Part shown: in pieces, positions 15,878 to 24,954 of the stretch
Numbering within the stretch: position 1 is the first letter of the stretch
Layout: each line of letters opens with the position of its first letter
Origin: Ruania rhizosphaerae
GTDB lineage: Bacteria > Actinomycetota > Actinomycetes > Actinomycetales > Beutenbergiaceae
Assembly: GCF_009805705.1 (NCBI RefSeq)
Contig: NZ_VSMB01000003.1
Location: 1 to 64,000 of the forward strand
Direction: 5' to 3'
DNA: 64,000 nt
Translations under genes and position numbers: made by a program
Notes under the pieces: generated by a model
What the model saw: only the letters and a program-made list of their open reading frames with translations
Told to the model about the DNA's origin: nothing
Databases searched by the model: none

Positions 15878-16492
15878 TCAGTGTGACGCCGCCCGCTGCA
15901 GAATGCCCACGAGGAAACCTGCCTGCGTCGTCCACGGATGTAGGTCCCAGGTCGAGAGGCGCACGGATTCGGCCAGCCCAGCTGCGCGGGCGTCGTCGAA
16001 GAACTCCTCGACTGCGTAGCCGCGGCCCGTGCCGAAGCCGACCACGAGGCGGCCCTCCGGCGCGAGCGCACCGGCAAGGTTGGCAACCACTGCCGGCCTG
16101 GTGCTGGGAGCGAGGAAAGCCATCACGTTCCCCGCGGCGACCACGATGTCGAACGGCTCGCGCACGCCCGCCTCAGCCAGGTCCAACTCGGCGAGGTCCT
16201 GCAACACCCAGGTGCAGTCACCGAACTCGGTTCGCGCGGCCTCGATCAGCACCGGGTCGACATCCACCCCGACCACGGTGTGCCCGCGCCGGGCGAGCTC
16301 CCCACCGAGCCGGCCCGGTCCACAACCGGCATCGAGCACCCGCGCCGCGCGTGGCAGCATCGCATCGATCATCCGCGCCTCGCCGTGCAGGTCGGCCCCC
16401 TCGGCGGCCATGTCCTTGAAGCGCTGGACATACCAGTGCGAGTGCTGCGGGTCCTGCTCGACCTTCTGTGCCCAGAGGCTCTTCTCCACCAT
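15878..16492 (-). CDS. Class I SAM-dependent methyltransferase
   Basis: The protein has 204 residues. Motif I is VLDAGCGPGRLGGELA (about residues 46-61), then VVGVDVDPVLI (acidic ribose-binding residue) and FDIVVAAGNVMAFL (motif IV). The N-terminal HSHWYVQRFKDMAAEGADLH is common in small actinobacterial methyltransferases. The substrate is unknown. The start at 16492 is preferred because upstream sequence in this frame is low-complexity. Confidence 0.85.
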   Translation of the reverse strand: MVEKSLWAQKVEQDPQHSHWYVQRFKDMAAEGADLHGEARMIDAMLPRAARVLDAGCGPGRLGGELARRGHTVVGVDVDPVLIEAARTEFGDCTWVLQDLAELDLAEAGVREPFDIVVAAGNVMAFLAPSTRPAVVANLAGALAPEGRLVVGFGTGRGYAVEEFFDDARAAGLAESVRLSTWDLHPWTTQAGFLVGILQRAASH

Positions 16493-16759
16493 GACTACCA
16501 GTGTCCCTGACCGGCAGGTTGCCGCACTGCTCGCCGCCTCTGCCGAGGCCGACGAGGAGGAGACCCGCACGGCGAGGCGCGGATGGGTTCCCTTCCCCGC
16601 ATGGGGGTGAGTTGCGCCGTCGGCAAGATCGAGGTGCGTGTCCACGCGCAGGGGCTGCGCCTGCCCGGGTTCCTGCTCACCTTCCGGCGCGGGTGAGGGT
16701 AAGAACTGATGAGTTCCCCCTGGTGCACCGAGCGTGCCGTCGTGCTCTGCGCAGGTCGC
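16493..16759. other. Intergenic stretch with a possible coding remnant
   Basis: A 39-codon plus-strand frame from ATG at 16491 reads VPDRQVAALLAASAEADEEE and stops at 16610. In the next frame GKIEVRVHAQGLRLPGFLLT follows. They could be pieces of a decayed gene, but no family was recognised. Confidence 0.25.
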
Positions 16760-16912
16760 CTACCAGCCCTGCGTACCCTCCCAGCCCCACTGCGGCAACG
16801 GCAGATCCGTGGGCACCTCCTCCGGGCTGGACCACCGGTGGTTCAGCATCGCGGTGGCCCAGGTGAACCACGCGATGAGCTGGAACCGCAGGTCCGGGAT
16901 GGACACCGGCAT
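16760..16912 (-). CDS. Small protein of the importer operon, unknown
   Basis: A 50-residue frame starts 47 bp after the MalG-type permease stop. It reads MPVSIPDLRFQLIAWFTWAT then AMLNHRWSSPEEVPTDLPLP, with eight aromatic residues and a PQWGWEGTQGW tail, which looks like genuine protein rather than a shadow. It could be a small peripheral or substrate-tail protein. No function can be assigned. Confidence 0.45.
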   Translation of the reverse strand: MPVSIPDLRFQLIAWFTWATAMLNHRWSSPEEVPTDLPLPQWGWEGTQGW

Positions 16913-16959
16913 GGAAAGCGTGGGCGAGGATCGGGTCGGCCAGGCAGCGGCGGTGCCCG

Positions 16960-17820
16960 TCACCCCTTCACTGCGCCCGCAGTGAGTCCGGCGACGATAC
17001 GTCGTTGCAGCAGCAACGCGAGGATGATCATCGGGATGGTCACCAGCACCGAGGCGGCCGTGATGGTGCCGATCGGGCGCTGATACTCGACGGCGCCGGT
17101 GAACGTCGCGATGGCGACCGGTACCGTCTGGGCGATCTCCGGGTTGCGGGGGGCGAAGGTGCTCGCGAGCAGGTACTCGTTCCATGCCGTCACGAACGTG
17201 AGGATCATCGCCGAGACGACCCCCGGGATCGCGAGCGGGAGGATCACTCGCGCGAACGCCTGCAGGGCGGACGCGCCGTCGATCTTCGCTGACTCCTCCA
17301 ACTCCCGCGGGATCGCCGCGAAGAAGGTGGACATGATGAAGATGACCAGCGGAAGCGAGAACGACACGTACGCGAGATACATGCCCTCATAGGTGTTGAG
17401 CAGGCCGAACGTCCGCCACGCCTCGTACAGCGGCGGCACCAGGGCGACCGGAGGAAAGAGTGACGCCGCCAGAACGCCCGTCATCAGCGCGATCCGGCGC
17501 CGCACCGGGAGCCGGGCGAGCGCATAGGCGGCCATCACGCCGATCGAGACCGACAGGAGCGTCGCCATCGACGCGACAGCGAACGAGTTGCGCATATTGA
17601 GCGCGAAGTCCTGGGCGAGGACCGCGACGTAGTTGCCCAGACCGAACGGGCCTTGGAGGAGATCGGGATCGTTGAGCGCTGCGTCACCCTGCTTCAGGCT
17701 GGTCAGGATCAGCCAGACGAACGGTGCCAGGCACCACAGGAACACGACCACCAAGAGCCCATCGTGCAGCCATTCGCCACCGCTGCGGCGGCGTACACGC
17801 GTTCCGTTCACCGTACTCAT
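16960..17820 (-). CDS. CUT1 sugar ABC transporter permease (MalG type)
   Basis: The protein has 286 residues and six membrane helices. The EAA loop reads EESAKIDGASALQAFARVILP and the C-terminus RRIVAGLTAGAVKG is the classic MalG ending. It overlaps the MalF-type gene by ATGA. It belongs to the operon with the DUF3604 and PfkB genes. Confidence 0.93.
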   Translation of the reverse strand: MSTVNGTRVRRRSGGEWLHDGLLVVVFLWCLAPFVWLILTSLKQGDAALNDPDLLQGPFGLGNYVAVLAQDFALNMRNSFAVASMATLLSVSIGVMAAYALARLPVRRRIALMTGVLAASLFPPVALVPPLYEAWRTFGLLNTYEGMYLAYVSFSLPLVIFIMSTFFAAIPRELEESAKIDGASALQAFARVILPLAIPGVVSAMILTFVTAWNEYLLASTFAPRNPEIAQTVPVAIATFTGAVEYQRPIGTITAASVLVTIPMIILALLLQRRIVAGLTAGAVKG

Positions 17821-18737
17821 CGGGTACTCCCGCCCTCGACCATGGAACGTCCGATCTGCGAGACGAACAGCACCCCGACCCCGAGAACCAGTGCGAAGGT
17901 GATCGTCGACAGTGCAGCTCCGATGCCTGGGTCGGGCGTGATGACGATGAACTGGCGTACGAGCATCGAGAGCGATTCGGTGCCGAAAGCGCCGCCCGTC
18001 ATGACCTGCGGCAGGTCATAGACACGCACGGCGTCCACCGTGCGGAACAGGAGCGCGACCATGATCGCCGGCCGCAGCAGCGGCAGGGTCACGTGGCGGA
18101 ACCGCTGCCAGGCGCCCGCCCCGTCCATCCGCGCGCTCTCGTAGAGCTCGGCCGGAATCGTCTGCAGGCCGGCGAGCAGCAGCAGGGCCGCGAAGGGGGC
18201 CGTCTTCCACACGTCGGCAGCGATCACCGTCACCGTCGCCCAGCCGGCCGAGCCTAGCCAGTTGAAGTCGTCCAGCCCGAGCAGGCTGTTGATGAAACCA
18301 GGGTTGATGTTGAACATGAACGCCCACATCTGCCCTGCGACGACCGTCGGGATGACCCACGGCACGAGGATGACTGCTCTCGTCATGCCGCGGCCACGCC
18401 GGGCATGATTCATGAGCAGGGCGAACGCCAGCCCGATCACGAACTCCAGCGCCACGGACGTGACCGTGAAGAGCCCGGTGAAACGCATCGCCGCCCAGAA
18501 GGCGGGATCGCTCAGAACGGTGGCGTAGTTCGCGAGCCCGGCGAACCCGTCGACCTGGCGCCGCGTGTACGAGCGCAGGCTCGTGACCAGCGCGAAGCCG
18601 ATCGGGAAGAGCACCACCGCTGCCATCACGAGCACCGAGGGGGCGATGAACAGTCGAGCCAGGGCGACATCGGTGAGCCCGTGGCCCGGGAGCCGTCGCA
18701 GACGTGGCGGAGGTTGGGTGCGGATGGTCGTACTCAT
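17817..18737 (-). CDS. CUT1 sugar ABC transporter permease (MalF type)
   Basis: The protein has 306 residues. Membrane helices begin at LARLFIAPSVLVMAAVVLFP, and the EAA loop is YESARMDGAGAWQRFRHVTLP. It follows the binding-protein gene by 33 bp and couples to the MalG-type gene. Confidence 0.93.
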   Translation of the reverse strand: MSTTIRTQPPPRLRRLPGHGLTDVALARLFIAPSVLVMAAVVLFPIGFALVTSLRSYTRRQVDGFAGLANYATVLSDPAFWAAMRFTGLFTVTSVALEFVIGLAFALLMNHARRGRGMTRAVILVPWVIPTVVAGQMWAFMFNINPGFINSLLGLDDFNWLGSAGWATVTVIAADVWKTAPFAALLLLAGLQTIPAELYESARMDGAGAWQRFRHVTLPLLRPAIMVALLFRTVDAVRVYDLPQVMTGGAFGTESLSMLVRQFIVITPDPGIGAALSTITFALVLGVGVLFVSQIGRSMVEGGSTR

Positions 18738-18770
18738 CTCAGTGGTGCCCTTCCCGATTGACTGGCCGAG

Positions 18771-20018
18771 TTACTCGGCAACCGTGCCTTCGAGGAACTC
18801 GGCAAGCTGCTCGGCGGCGGCCCGCGGGTCCATCTCGCCGTTGACCGCGGGGAAGATCGTGCTCTGGATCTCCAGGCTGATCTCGTTCCACGCAGGGACG
18901 GACGGCCGCGGTTGCGCGGTCTGCAGCACCTCGCCGAGCTGGGTGATCAGCGGATCGTCGCTGTTCTCATAGGCGGAGCTGAGCACCGGCAGCGTCGAGT
19001 TCTCCGCCAGGATCTGCTGGACCTCGGGATCGGTTGCGGCCCACACCACGAAGTCCTTGGCGACCTCCTGGTTCTCGGAGAACGCGCTGATCGCGTTGTT
19101 GAAGCCACCGATGGCTGCGACACCGGGATTGCCGTCGAAGCCGGGCAGTGGTGCAACTGCGGTGGCCTCGTGGGCCGGGCTCTCGGTGTCCTCGGCGATC
19201 AGGCTGTACGGCCCTGGCCAGTTCCGCATGAACGCCACGTCGCCGGACTGGTAAGCGATGCGCGACTCCTCTTCCATCGCGGTGTTGAAGCCGGGAGCGA
19301 AGCATCCGTTCTGCGTGGCTTCGGCCACGAACGACGTCACCTCCGTGGCGGTGTCGACGTCGAAGAGCACCTCGCTCTGGTCCTCGTTGTAGAGCTCGCC
19401 ACCGGCGCTCCAGTACAACTCGAGCCAGTTCACCGTGAATCCCTCGTAGCGAGCGCCCTGACCGATGTATCCGCTCATCGAGTCGTCGAGTTCGGACGCA
19501 GCCTGGCACAGCGCTTCCCAGTCCGAGGGCGCCTCCTCGACCAGATCGGTGCGGTAGTAGAGCACGCCGGTGTTGGTGTTGAGCGGGACTGCCCACAGGC
19601 TGCCGCTCCAGGAGGAGGATTCCATCGGTCCGGGAAGGACGGCGGCGTCCAGTTCCCCACGCAGGTCGTCCAGCTCCACGATCCAGTCGTTCTCGACGTA
19701 CTCGCCGGTCCAGACCACATCCAGGCCCAGGACGTCGAACTCGCTACCTCCGGCCTGGAGCACCAGCGCCTGCTGCTCGCGTGCCTCGTCGGCCGATTCG
19801 GGCAGTGCCTCGACCGTGACCGGGGTATCCGGGTTCGCCTCGTTCCACAGGTCGGCGATCTGGTCGTGCGCCGCGCCCGGCTGGGAGCGCGCGCCCCCGA
19901 TCGCCCAGGTGATCTCCCCGCTCTCGGCAGAGTCACCGCCGCTCGGCGTACAGGCGGCGAGGCCGACAGCCATCGCGGATGCTGCGGTCGCGGCAATCCA
20001 GGTCTTCTTCTGCATCAT
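18771..20018 (-). CDS. Sugar ABC transporter substrate-binding lipoprotein (TreY/LpqY-like)
   Basis: The protein has 415 residues with lipobox VGLAAC (Cys near residue 21). EQQALVLQAGGSEFDVLGLDVVW and LNTNTGVLYYRTDL resemble the LpqY/trehalose-maltose group of binding proteins. The MMQKK start at 20018 gives a normal signal peptide. It is the receptor for the importer encoded downstream. Confidence 0.92.
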   Translation of the reverse strand: MMQKKTWIAATAASAMAVGLAACTPSGGDSAESGEITWAIGGARSQPGAAHDQIADLWNEANPDTPVTVEALPESADEAREQQALVLQAGGSEFDVLGLDVVWTGEYVENDWIVELDDLRGELDAAVLPGPMESSSWSGSLWAVPLNTNTGVLYYRTDLVEEAPSDWEALCQAASELDDSMSGYIGQGARYEGFTVNWLELYWSAGGELYNEDQSEVLFDVDTATEVTSFVAEATQNGCFAPGFNTAMEEESRIAYQSGDVAFMRNWPGPYSLIAEDTESPAHEATAVAPLPGFDGNPGVAAIGGFNNAISAFSENQEVAKDFVVWAATDPEVQQILAENSTLPVLSSAYENSDDPLITQLGEVLQTAQPRPSVPAWNEISLEIQSTIFPAVNGEMDPRAAAEQLAEFLEGTVAE

Positions 20019-20062
20019 TGCACCTTCCGGAGTGATCGTGCGGGGGATGGGGGGCGAAGGGG

Positions 20063-21607
20063 TCAGGTACGTGAGTTGGTGACCCACGTGGGTGAGCTCC
20101 AGGCGTGCTGGTCGTTCACCTGGCGTACTCGGACGTAGTAGATGTCGGTCTGGTCGCCGGAGCCTGCGTCGGCCAGCTCCCAGGTCAGGGACGCAGCCTC
20201 GTAGGGCACTGCGCGGTGCATCACGAATGCGCCGCTGAGGAAGCCGCCGATGTAGGAGACCGCGGGACCCGTCAGGAGTTCGGCGACGGTGCGCTGCAGC
20301 GTGCGGCCGTTGGCGGTCACGGTCAGCACCGCATTGGGGTCTGCCTCGACGTGCAGGGCAAGTTGCTGGGTGGCGTCCGTGCTCACGGTGGGGTTGCCGT
20401 AGGTGCGGGTGCGCAGTGTGGCGCTCGAGCGTGACGTCTGCTGCCACGAGGAGAAGGCGTACCGGTCGGTCTCGCCCGCCTGATCGGCCAGTGTGTCGTA
20501 GCCGCGCAGCCGTGGTTCGACGGCGTGGATCTCGCCTCCGCTCAGGCTTACCTCGACGTCCCAGTCGACGAAGGCGCCCACCTCGCCCCACCCGAAGGCG
20601 ATCGAGAGGATTCCGTCGAAGGTGTGCGAGAGGCTCGTTGGTCCCGGGCGGTTCTCCGCGATCACCTCACCGTTGCGGAGAACCTGGACCGTCTCCAGTG
20701 CTGCGCCGCCGTGCACCTGCACGGCGATCTCTCGGGGGCCGACGCCGGTGATCTCGCTTCCCATCGGCGCCCCGTCGACGCTGGTGGCAAGCATGATGCG
20801 ATCGCCCGTGATCGCATAGGTGCGGCGAGCCTGGATCGCTTCCCAGAGCGAGTCGCGCGTGAGCTCGGGTGCCCACACCATGGCGAGGCCGTGGCCGTGG
20901 CTGCCTGGATGGGCGCTGTGATGATCGGTGGAGCCGATGAAGCCGAATCGGTGACCGCGGCCGAGGCCGGCGATTGCGGTGCTCCCGGCATCGCGCGGCC
21001 CCATGGTGTGCAGGTACGGGCGCGGGGAGTCGTCCTGTTCGCCGCTGCCGTGCATGGAGATCATCTCGGCCACGGGGGACAGCTCGGCGGAGTAGGTGTC
21101 CCAGTTGACCCCTCGGCGCCCAGCCAGGTAGCCGATGTGGTGCGGAAGCACCATCGCCGGTAAGCCAGCGGCCTGCACGGCGCGCAACTCGCCACGCAGT
21201 TCCTCCAACGATTTCGCTCGCGCCGGAGCGAGCGGCCCACGCCCGCCTCGGTAGTAGACGCAGTGATCGCCGTAGGTCATCGAGTGCCACTCGAACGAGA
21301 GGAAGGAGACGAACTCGCCGTCGACATGCGCGCCGTCAGTGACGTCCTGAACGTGCTCCCATTGCTCTTCCAGCCGGGCGAACCCCTTGCGGTGGTAGTC
21401 GGCCACGTGTGCCGGTTCTTCGGGCATGTCGTGCCAGCTGGCATGTCCGGTCACTGAGGCGAAGTCCAGTTGCATGCGCGCGTTGGCGTAGGCGTCCTCG
21501 ATGGATCCGTGACCGTAACTGATGGCGCAGTGGTTGTGGATGTCGCCGGCGAACGCGCTCATCCCGCCGTAGGCCGGAAGGTTGCTCTGGCTCCGACGGC
21601 GGGTCAT
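20063..21607 (-). CDS. DUF3604 / PHP-like metal-dependent protein
   Basis: The protein has 514 residues without a signal peptide. It opens with AFAGDIHNHCAISYGHGSIE and later VTGHASWHDM, LPHHIGYLAG and FGFIGSTDHHSAHPG. These His/Asp clusters are those of a PHP-type multinuclear metal site, as in DUF3604 proteins. The C-terminal third is beta-rich. Members are often near sugar or sulfoglycan genes, but no reaction is established. It overlaps the kinase stop by ATGA, so it is in the sugar operon. Confidence 0.75.
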   Translation of the reverse strand: MTRRRSQSNLPAYGGMSAFAGDIHNHCAISYGHGSIEDAYANARMQLDFASVTGHASWHDMPEEPAHVADYHRKGFARLEEQWEHVQDVTDGAHVDGEFVSFLSFEWHSMTYGDHCVYYRGGRGPLAPARAKSLEELRGELRAVQAAGLPAMVLPHHIGYLAGRRGVNWDTYSAELSPVAEMISMHGSGEQDDSPRPYLHTMGPRDAGSTAIAGLGRGHRFGFIGSTDHHSAHPGSHGHGLAMVWAPELTRDSLWEAIQARRTYAITGDRIMLATSVDGAPMGSEITGVGPREIAVQVHGGAALETVQVLRNGEVIAENRPGPTSLSHTFDGILSIAFGWGEVGAFVDWDVEVSLSGGEIHAVEPRLRGYDTLADQAGETDRYAFSSWQQTSRSSATLRTRTYGNPTVSTDATQQLALHVEADPNAVLTVTANGRTLQRTVAELLTGPAVSYIGGFLSGAFVMHRAVPYEAASLTWELADAGSGDQTDIYYVRVRQVNDQHAWSSPTWVTNSRT

Positions 21608-22641
21608 GCCGGCACCTCGTCGGTGCTAGTTGTGGCGGGAGCGTCTGCGGCGAGCCGGGGGAGGAGGTCCTCCAGGAACTCATAGCGCTGTTGCAGCGCG
21701 CGCTCCTCGGGTCCGCGTGCGGCTCGTCGGTGCTGCCACCACTGCGTGAGGTCGTGGACGGTAGGCGCGGCGAGCGAGCCACCCAGGCGACGTACGGCCA
21801 GCCCGGCCGTGAGCGTGGCGAACGCGAGTCGGTCGGTGAGAGGAAGATCGAGCAGATCGGCGGTGACGAAGCCGCCGACGAATACGTCGCCGGCCCCGGT
21901 GGGATCGCGCACCTCGACTGCCAAGGCGGGAACGTTCGCCTCCTCACCGGTGCGCTGGTCGATGGCGAGAGCGCCGTCGCTCCCGCAGGTGAGAACCACC
22001 ACGGGGACGTGCCGAGCGAGTGCGGCCGCGGCTGCCTGGGGAGTGTCGGTACGGGTGTACGCGCGCGCTTCCTGCTCGTTGGGTAGAAACGCGTGGCAGT
22101 GGGCCAGTGGCTCCAGTGACTCGACCGCCCACTCACTGCTCGGGTCCCAACCGATGTCGGCGTACACCCGTGATCCCTGCGCGGACGCAGTACGCCACCA
22201 TGCGCCGTCGGTAGCCGTGCTCGAGAGATAGAGCACCACACCGTCTGGCAACGGGGCGTGCGGCCCGGGTTCGACCGGGCCCTGCTCGGGGGCGAGGTAG
22301 GTGGCCAGTGCCCTGTCGTCGGTGGAGGAAAGGCTGACCGTGACGTGCGAACGCTCGCAGTGGCGGGCATCCTCGAGCACGACCCCCGCACTGCGGAGCT
22401 GACGCTGAATGATCAGGCCGAGGTCGTCGTCGCCGACGGTGCTCACCAGGTGCGTACGCACCCCCAGTCGCGCCAGCGCCACGGCGTGATTGGCGCTGCC
22501 GCCAGGGGCCAGCGTGCTGTCCTGCGCGTAGACCTCTCGACCTGCGACGGGTGGTCCGGCCAGACCTGCGAGCACCAGGTCGACGAACACATCGCCGAGG
22601 ACGGCGACGTGAGGCGGACGGTCATTGGAGGGTGAGGTCAC
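21604..22641 (-). CDS. PfkB-family carbohydrate kinase
   Basis: The protein has 345 residues. APGGSANHAVALARLGVRTH near residue 45 is the PfkB N-terminal signature and VRDPTGAGDVFVGGFV near residue 250 the C-terminal one, with catalytic Asp in GAGD. It phosphorylates a sugar or nucleoside hydroxyl with ATP. It is the first gene of the importer operon, and a GH4 enzyme of the 6-phospho type stands across the promoter. A plausible role is phosphorylating the imported glycoside or its aglycone sugar. Confidence 0.9.
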   Translation of the reverse strand: MTSPSNDRPPHVAVLGDVFVDLVLAGLAGPPVAGREVYAQDSTLAPGGSANHAVALARLGVRTHLVSTVGDDDLGLIIQRQLRSAGVVLEDARHCERSHVTVSLSSTDDRALATYLAPEQGPVEPGPHAPLPDGVVLYLSSTATDGAWWRTASAQGSRVYADIGWDPSSEWAVESLEPLAHCHAFLPNEQEARAYTRTDTPQAAAAALARHVPVVVLTCGSDGALAIDQRTGEEANVPALAVEVRDPTGAGDVFVGGFVTADLLDLPLTDRLAFATLTAGLAVRRLGGSLAAPTVHDLTQWWQHRRAARGPEERALQQRYEFLEDLLPRLAADAPATTSTDEVPA

Positions 22642-22694
22642 GGCTGCGTTGCTCCTGATCAGGTACCTAGAACGACTGATCGTGCACGCTAGCA

Positions 22695-22738
22695 GTGCTC
22701 GCTATTGCACGCAACTGACTGATACTGCTCGCGTATGC
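22695..22738. promoter_or_regulatory. Direct repeats in the kinase-DeoR divergent promoter region
   Basis: TGCTCGC-N3-TGC occurs at 22696-22708 and again exactly 30 bp on at 22726-22738. TGCACGC occurs at 22683-22689 and 22706-22712. Repeats spaced by about three helical turns fit binding of a DeoR-type oligomer controlling both directions. Confidence 0.55.
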
Positions 22739-22752
22739 GTATACTTCCTCCC

Positions 22753-23502
22753 ATGTTGCGAACCACCCGACGCGCGTCGATCATTGCTGCGCTCCAAACG
22801 TCCGGTGAGGTCTCCGTGCAAGATCTCGCTGATCAGTTCGGTGTCAGCCTCTCCACGATCCGCCGAGATCTGAACGATCTGGGCAGAGAGGGCCTGCTGC
22901 AGCGGGTGCGTGGAGGGGGATCGATTGACCCGGACCCGGCACCCTTTCACCAGATCGCGCCCACCCATGCCAAGGAGAAGGACCGTCTGGGCCAACGGGC
23001 GGCCGAGCTCGTACATGACGGGGACGTCATCATCTGCGACATCGGCACCACGGTCGCGCAGGTCGCTCGTCATCTGCGCGGTCGCAGGGTCACCGTGATC
23101 ACGGCATCGCTCGCCGTGATCGATGCCTTGCGGGACTCTCCCGAGACTGAGTTGATCGTTCTCGGTGGTGTGTTCCGGCCGTCCTACCTGTCGCTGGTCG
23201 GCGCGCTGACCGAGTCGGCGTTGAGTCAGATCACCGCCGACATCGCATTCCTCGGCGCCAGTGGTGTTCGTAGTGACGGCAGCCTTCTCGATTCCACCGG
23301 AATCGAGGTACCGGTCAAGAGAGCAATTCTGCGAGCAGCGGAGAGGAGCGTGCTCGTCGTGGCCGACGACAAGTTCCCAGGCACGGGGCTGCTTGCTGTG
23401 TGCGGCCCGGAGAGCATCGGCACCGTGGTGACAAGTCGGCACGATTCGAACGAGGCCCTGGATGCGCTACGGCGGGCGGGCAGTGAGGTGTTGATCGGAT
23501 GA
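22753..23502 (+). CDS. DeoR-family transcriptional repressor
   Basis: The protein has 249 residues. An N-terminal winged helix reads SVQDLADQFGVSLSTIRRDL, followed by a sugar-phosphate sensor domain with GDVIICDIGTTVAQVARHL and DIAFLGASGVRSDG. ATG at 22753 fits the family; ATG at 22735 would add six residues and overlaps a putative operator repeat. Neither has a clear Shine-Dalgarno. DeoR proteins sense phosphorylated sugars, which fits the kinase and phospho-glycosidase around it. It overlaps the GH4 gene by ATGA. Confidence 0.92.
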   Translation: MLRTTRRASIIAALQTSGEVSVQDLADQFGVSLSTIRRDLNDLGREGLLQRVRGGGSIDPDPAPFHQIAPTHAKEKDRLGQRAAELVHDGDVIICDIGTTVAQVARHLRGRRVTVITASLAVIDALRDSPETELIVLGGVFRPSYLSLVGALTESALSQITADIAFLGASGVRSDGSLLDSTGIEVPVKRAILRAAERSVLVVADDKFPGTGLLAVCGPESIGTVVTSRHDSNEALDALRRAGSEVLIG

Positions 23503-24845
23503 AGCTCACCATCATCGGCGGCGGTGGATTCCGGGTGCCGCAGATCTTCCAAGCGGTCTCTGACCCGGCGGCGCACTTGCGGATCGACGAACTCTGCCTC
23601 TTCGATGTCGATCCCACGCGGATCGATGCCATCCGGCGAGTGATCTCCGGCCTTGCTGAGACCATGCAGCACCCAGTGCACGTGACCTCCACCGTGGACC
23701 TGACCGAGGCGGTGCGCGGAGCCGACTTCGTCTTCTCCGCGATGCGGGTCGGAGGCATCGAGGGCAGGACGATCGACGAGCGAGTGGCGCTCGATCTCGG
23801 CGTGCTCGGTCAGGAGACGATCGGACCCGGAGGGCTGGCCTACGCACTGCGGACGCTTCCGCACGCCCGCGAGCTCGCCCGCACCGTCCGTGATCTCGCC
23901 CCTCAGGCGTGGGTGATCAACTTCACCAACCCTGCCGGTTTGGTGACCGAGGCCATGCGGGAGATTCTCGGCGCCCGGGTGACAGGCATCTGTGACACAC
24001 CCATCGGCCTCATGCGCCGGGCGACCCGGGTGGCTGGTCATCGCCCGGAGGAGGTCACGTTCGACTATGTCGGTCTCAATCACCTGGGGTGGTTGCGGAG
24101 TCTGTCGGTCGGCGGACGTGACGTCCTGCCGCAGATCATCGGCGATGAGCACCGGCTGGCTCGGATCGAAGAGGCGCGCATCCTCGGCGTGGACTGGGTG
24201 CAATCGCTGGGAGCACTGCCGAACGAGTACCTCTTCTACTACTACCGCACCCGGGAGGCGATCGCTCGGATCCAGGCCGCCGAGCAGACGCGCGGGCAGT
24301 ACCTGGCGGCGAAGCAGGGCGAGTTCTACAGCGCTGATCCCGGCCTCGAGTCGTGGAGTCGCACCCTGCATGATCGCGAAGCCAGCTACATGGGGGAGTC
24401 ACGAGACGTGGCCGATCTCCATGGCCGCGATACCGACGATGTCGAGAACGGCGGGTACCAACAGGTCGCCCTGGATCTGATGACAGCGCTGACCGGCGGC
24501 CCAGGCGCGACCATGATCCTCAACGTCGGAAACAACTCGCTCACCGGTGCCCGGCTTGTACCGGAGCTTCCGGAGGACGCCGTGGTGGAGGTGCCGTGCA
24601 CTGTGGACACCGACGGGATCCACCCGCAGCGTGTTGCCGCCGTCGAGGGCGACATGCTCGGACTGATGGTCCAGGTCAAGGCGAGCGAACAACTCGTGCT
24701 GCGAGCCTCGCGCGAGCACTCGCCGGAACTGGCGTGGCGCGCCTTCGCCGGCCACCCTCTGGTCGATTCCTCGGTGATCGCACGCCAACTGCTGGAGGAG
24801 TACCGGTCCCGCATCCCCGGTGTAGCCCAGGCACTCGGCGGCTGA
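23499..24845 (+). CDS. GH4 family 6-phospho-beta-glucosidase-like enzyme
   Basis: The protein has 448 residues. KLTIIGGGGFRVPQIFQAV opens the NAD-binding fold; INFTNPAGLVTEAM, GICDTPIGLMRR (metal Cys) and YVGLNHLGWLRSL (metal His) are hallmarks of the 6-phospho-beta-glucosidase branch (CelF/LicH type). NEYLFYYYRTREA is also typical. It would cleave a phosphorylated glycoside by NAD-assisted oxidation and elimination. Cotranslated with the DeoR gene. No PTS gene is in the window, so the phosphate should come from the PfkB kinase. Confidence 0.88.
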   Translation: MKLTIIGGGGFRVPQIFQAVSDPAAHLRIDELCLFDVDPTRIDAIRRVISGLAETMQHPVHVTSTVDLTEAVRGADFVFSAMRVGGIEGRTIDERVALDLGVLGQETIGPGGLAYALRTLPHARELARTVRDLAPQAWVINFTNPAGLVTEAMREILGARVTGICDTPIGLMRRATRVAGHRPEEVTFDYVGLNHLGWLRSLSVGGRDVLPQIIGDEHRLARIEEARILGVDWVQSLGALPNEYLFYYYRTREAIARIQAAEQTRGQYLAAKQGEFYSADPGLESWSRTLHDREASYMGESRDVADLHGRDTDDVENGGYQQVALDLMTALTGGPGATMILNVGNNSLTGARLVPELPEDAVVEVPCTVDTDGIHPQRVAAVEGDMLGLMVQVKASEQLVLRASREHSPELAWRAFAGHPLVDSSVIARQLLEEYRSRIPGVAQALGG

Positions 24846-24954
24846 CAGGCCGAGGCACCGCACCCAGCACCAGCTCCGTCAGAAATTTCTCACACTTGCA
24901 TGTAATCACCCCAGGGGTGCCGGACATGTATAGGTGTAGGGACGGGGAGGAGGT

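Noticed and set aside
16491-16610. 39-codon plus-strand frame divergent from the methyltransferase
   Set aside because: Its ATG overlaps the methyltransferase start, it has no ribosome binding site and no family; kept only as a note on the intergenic region.
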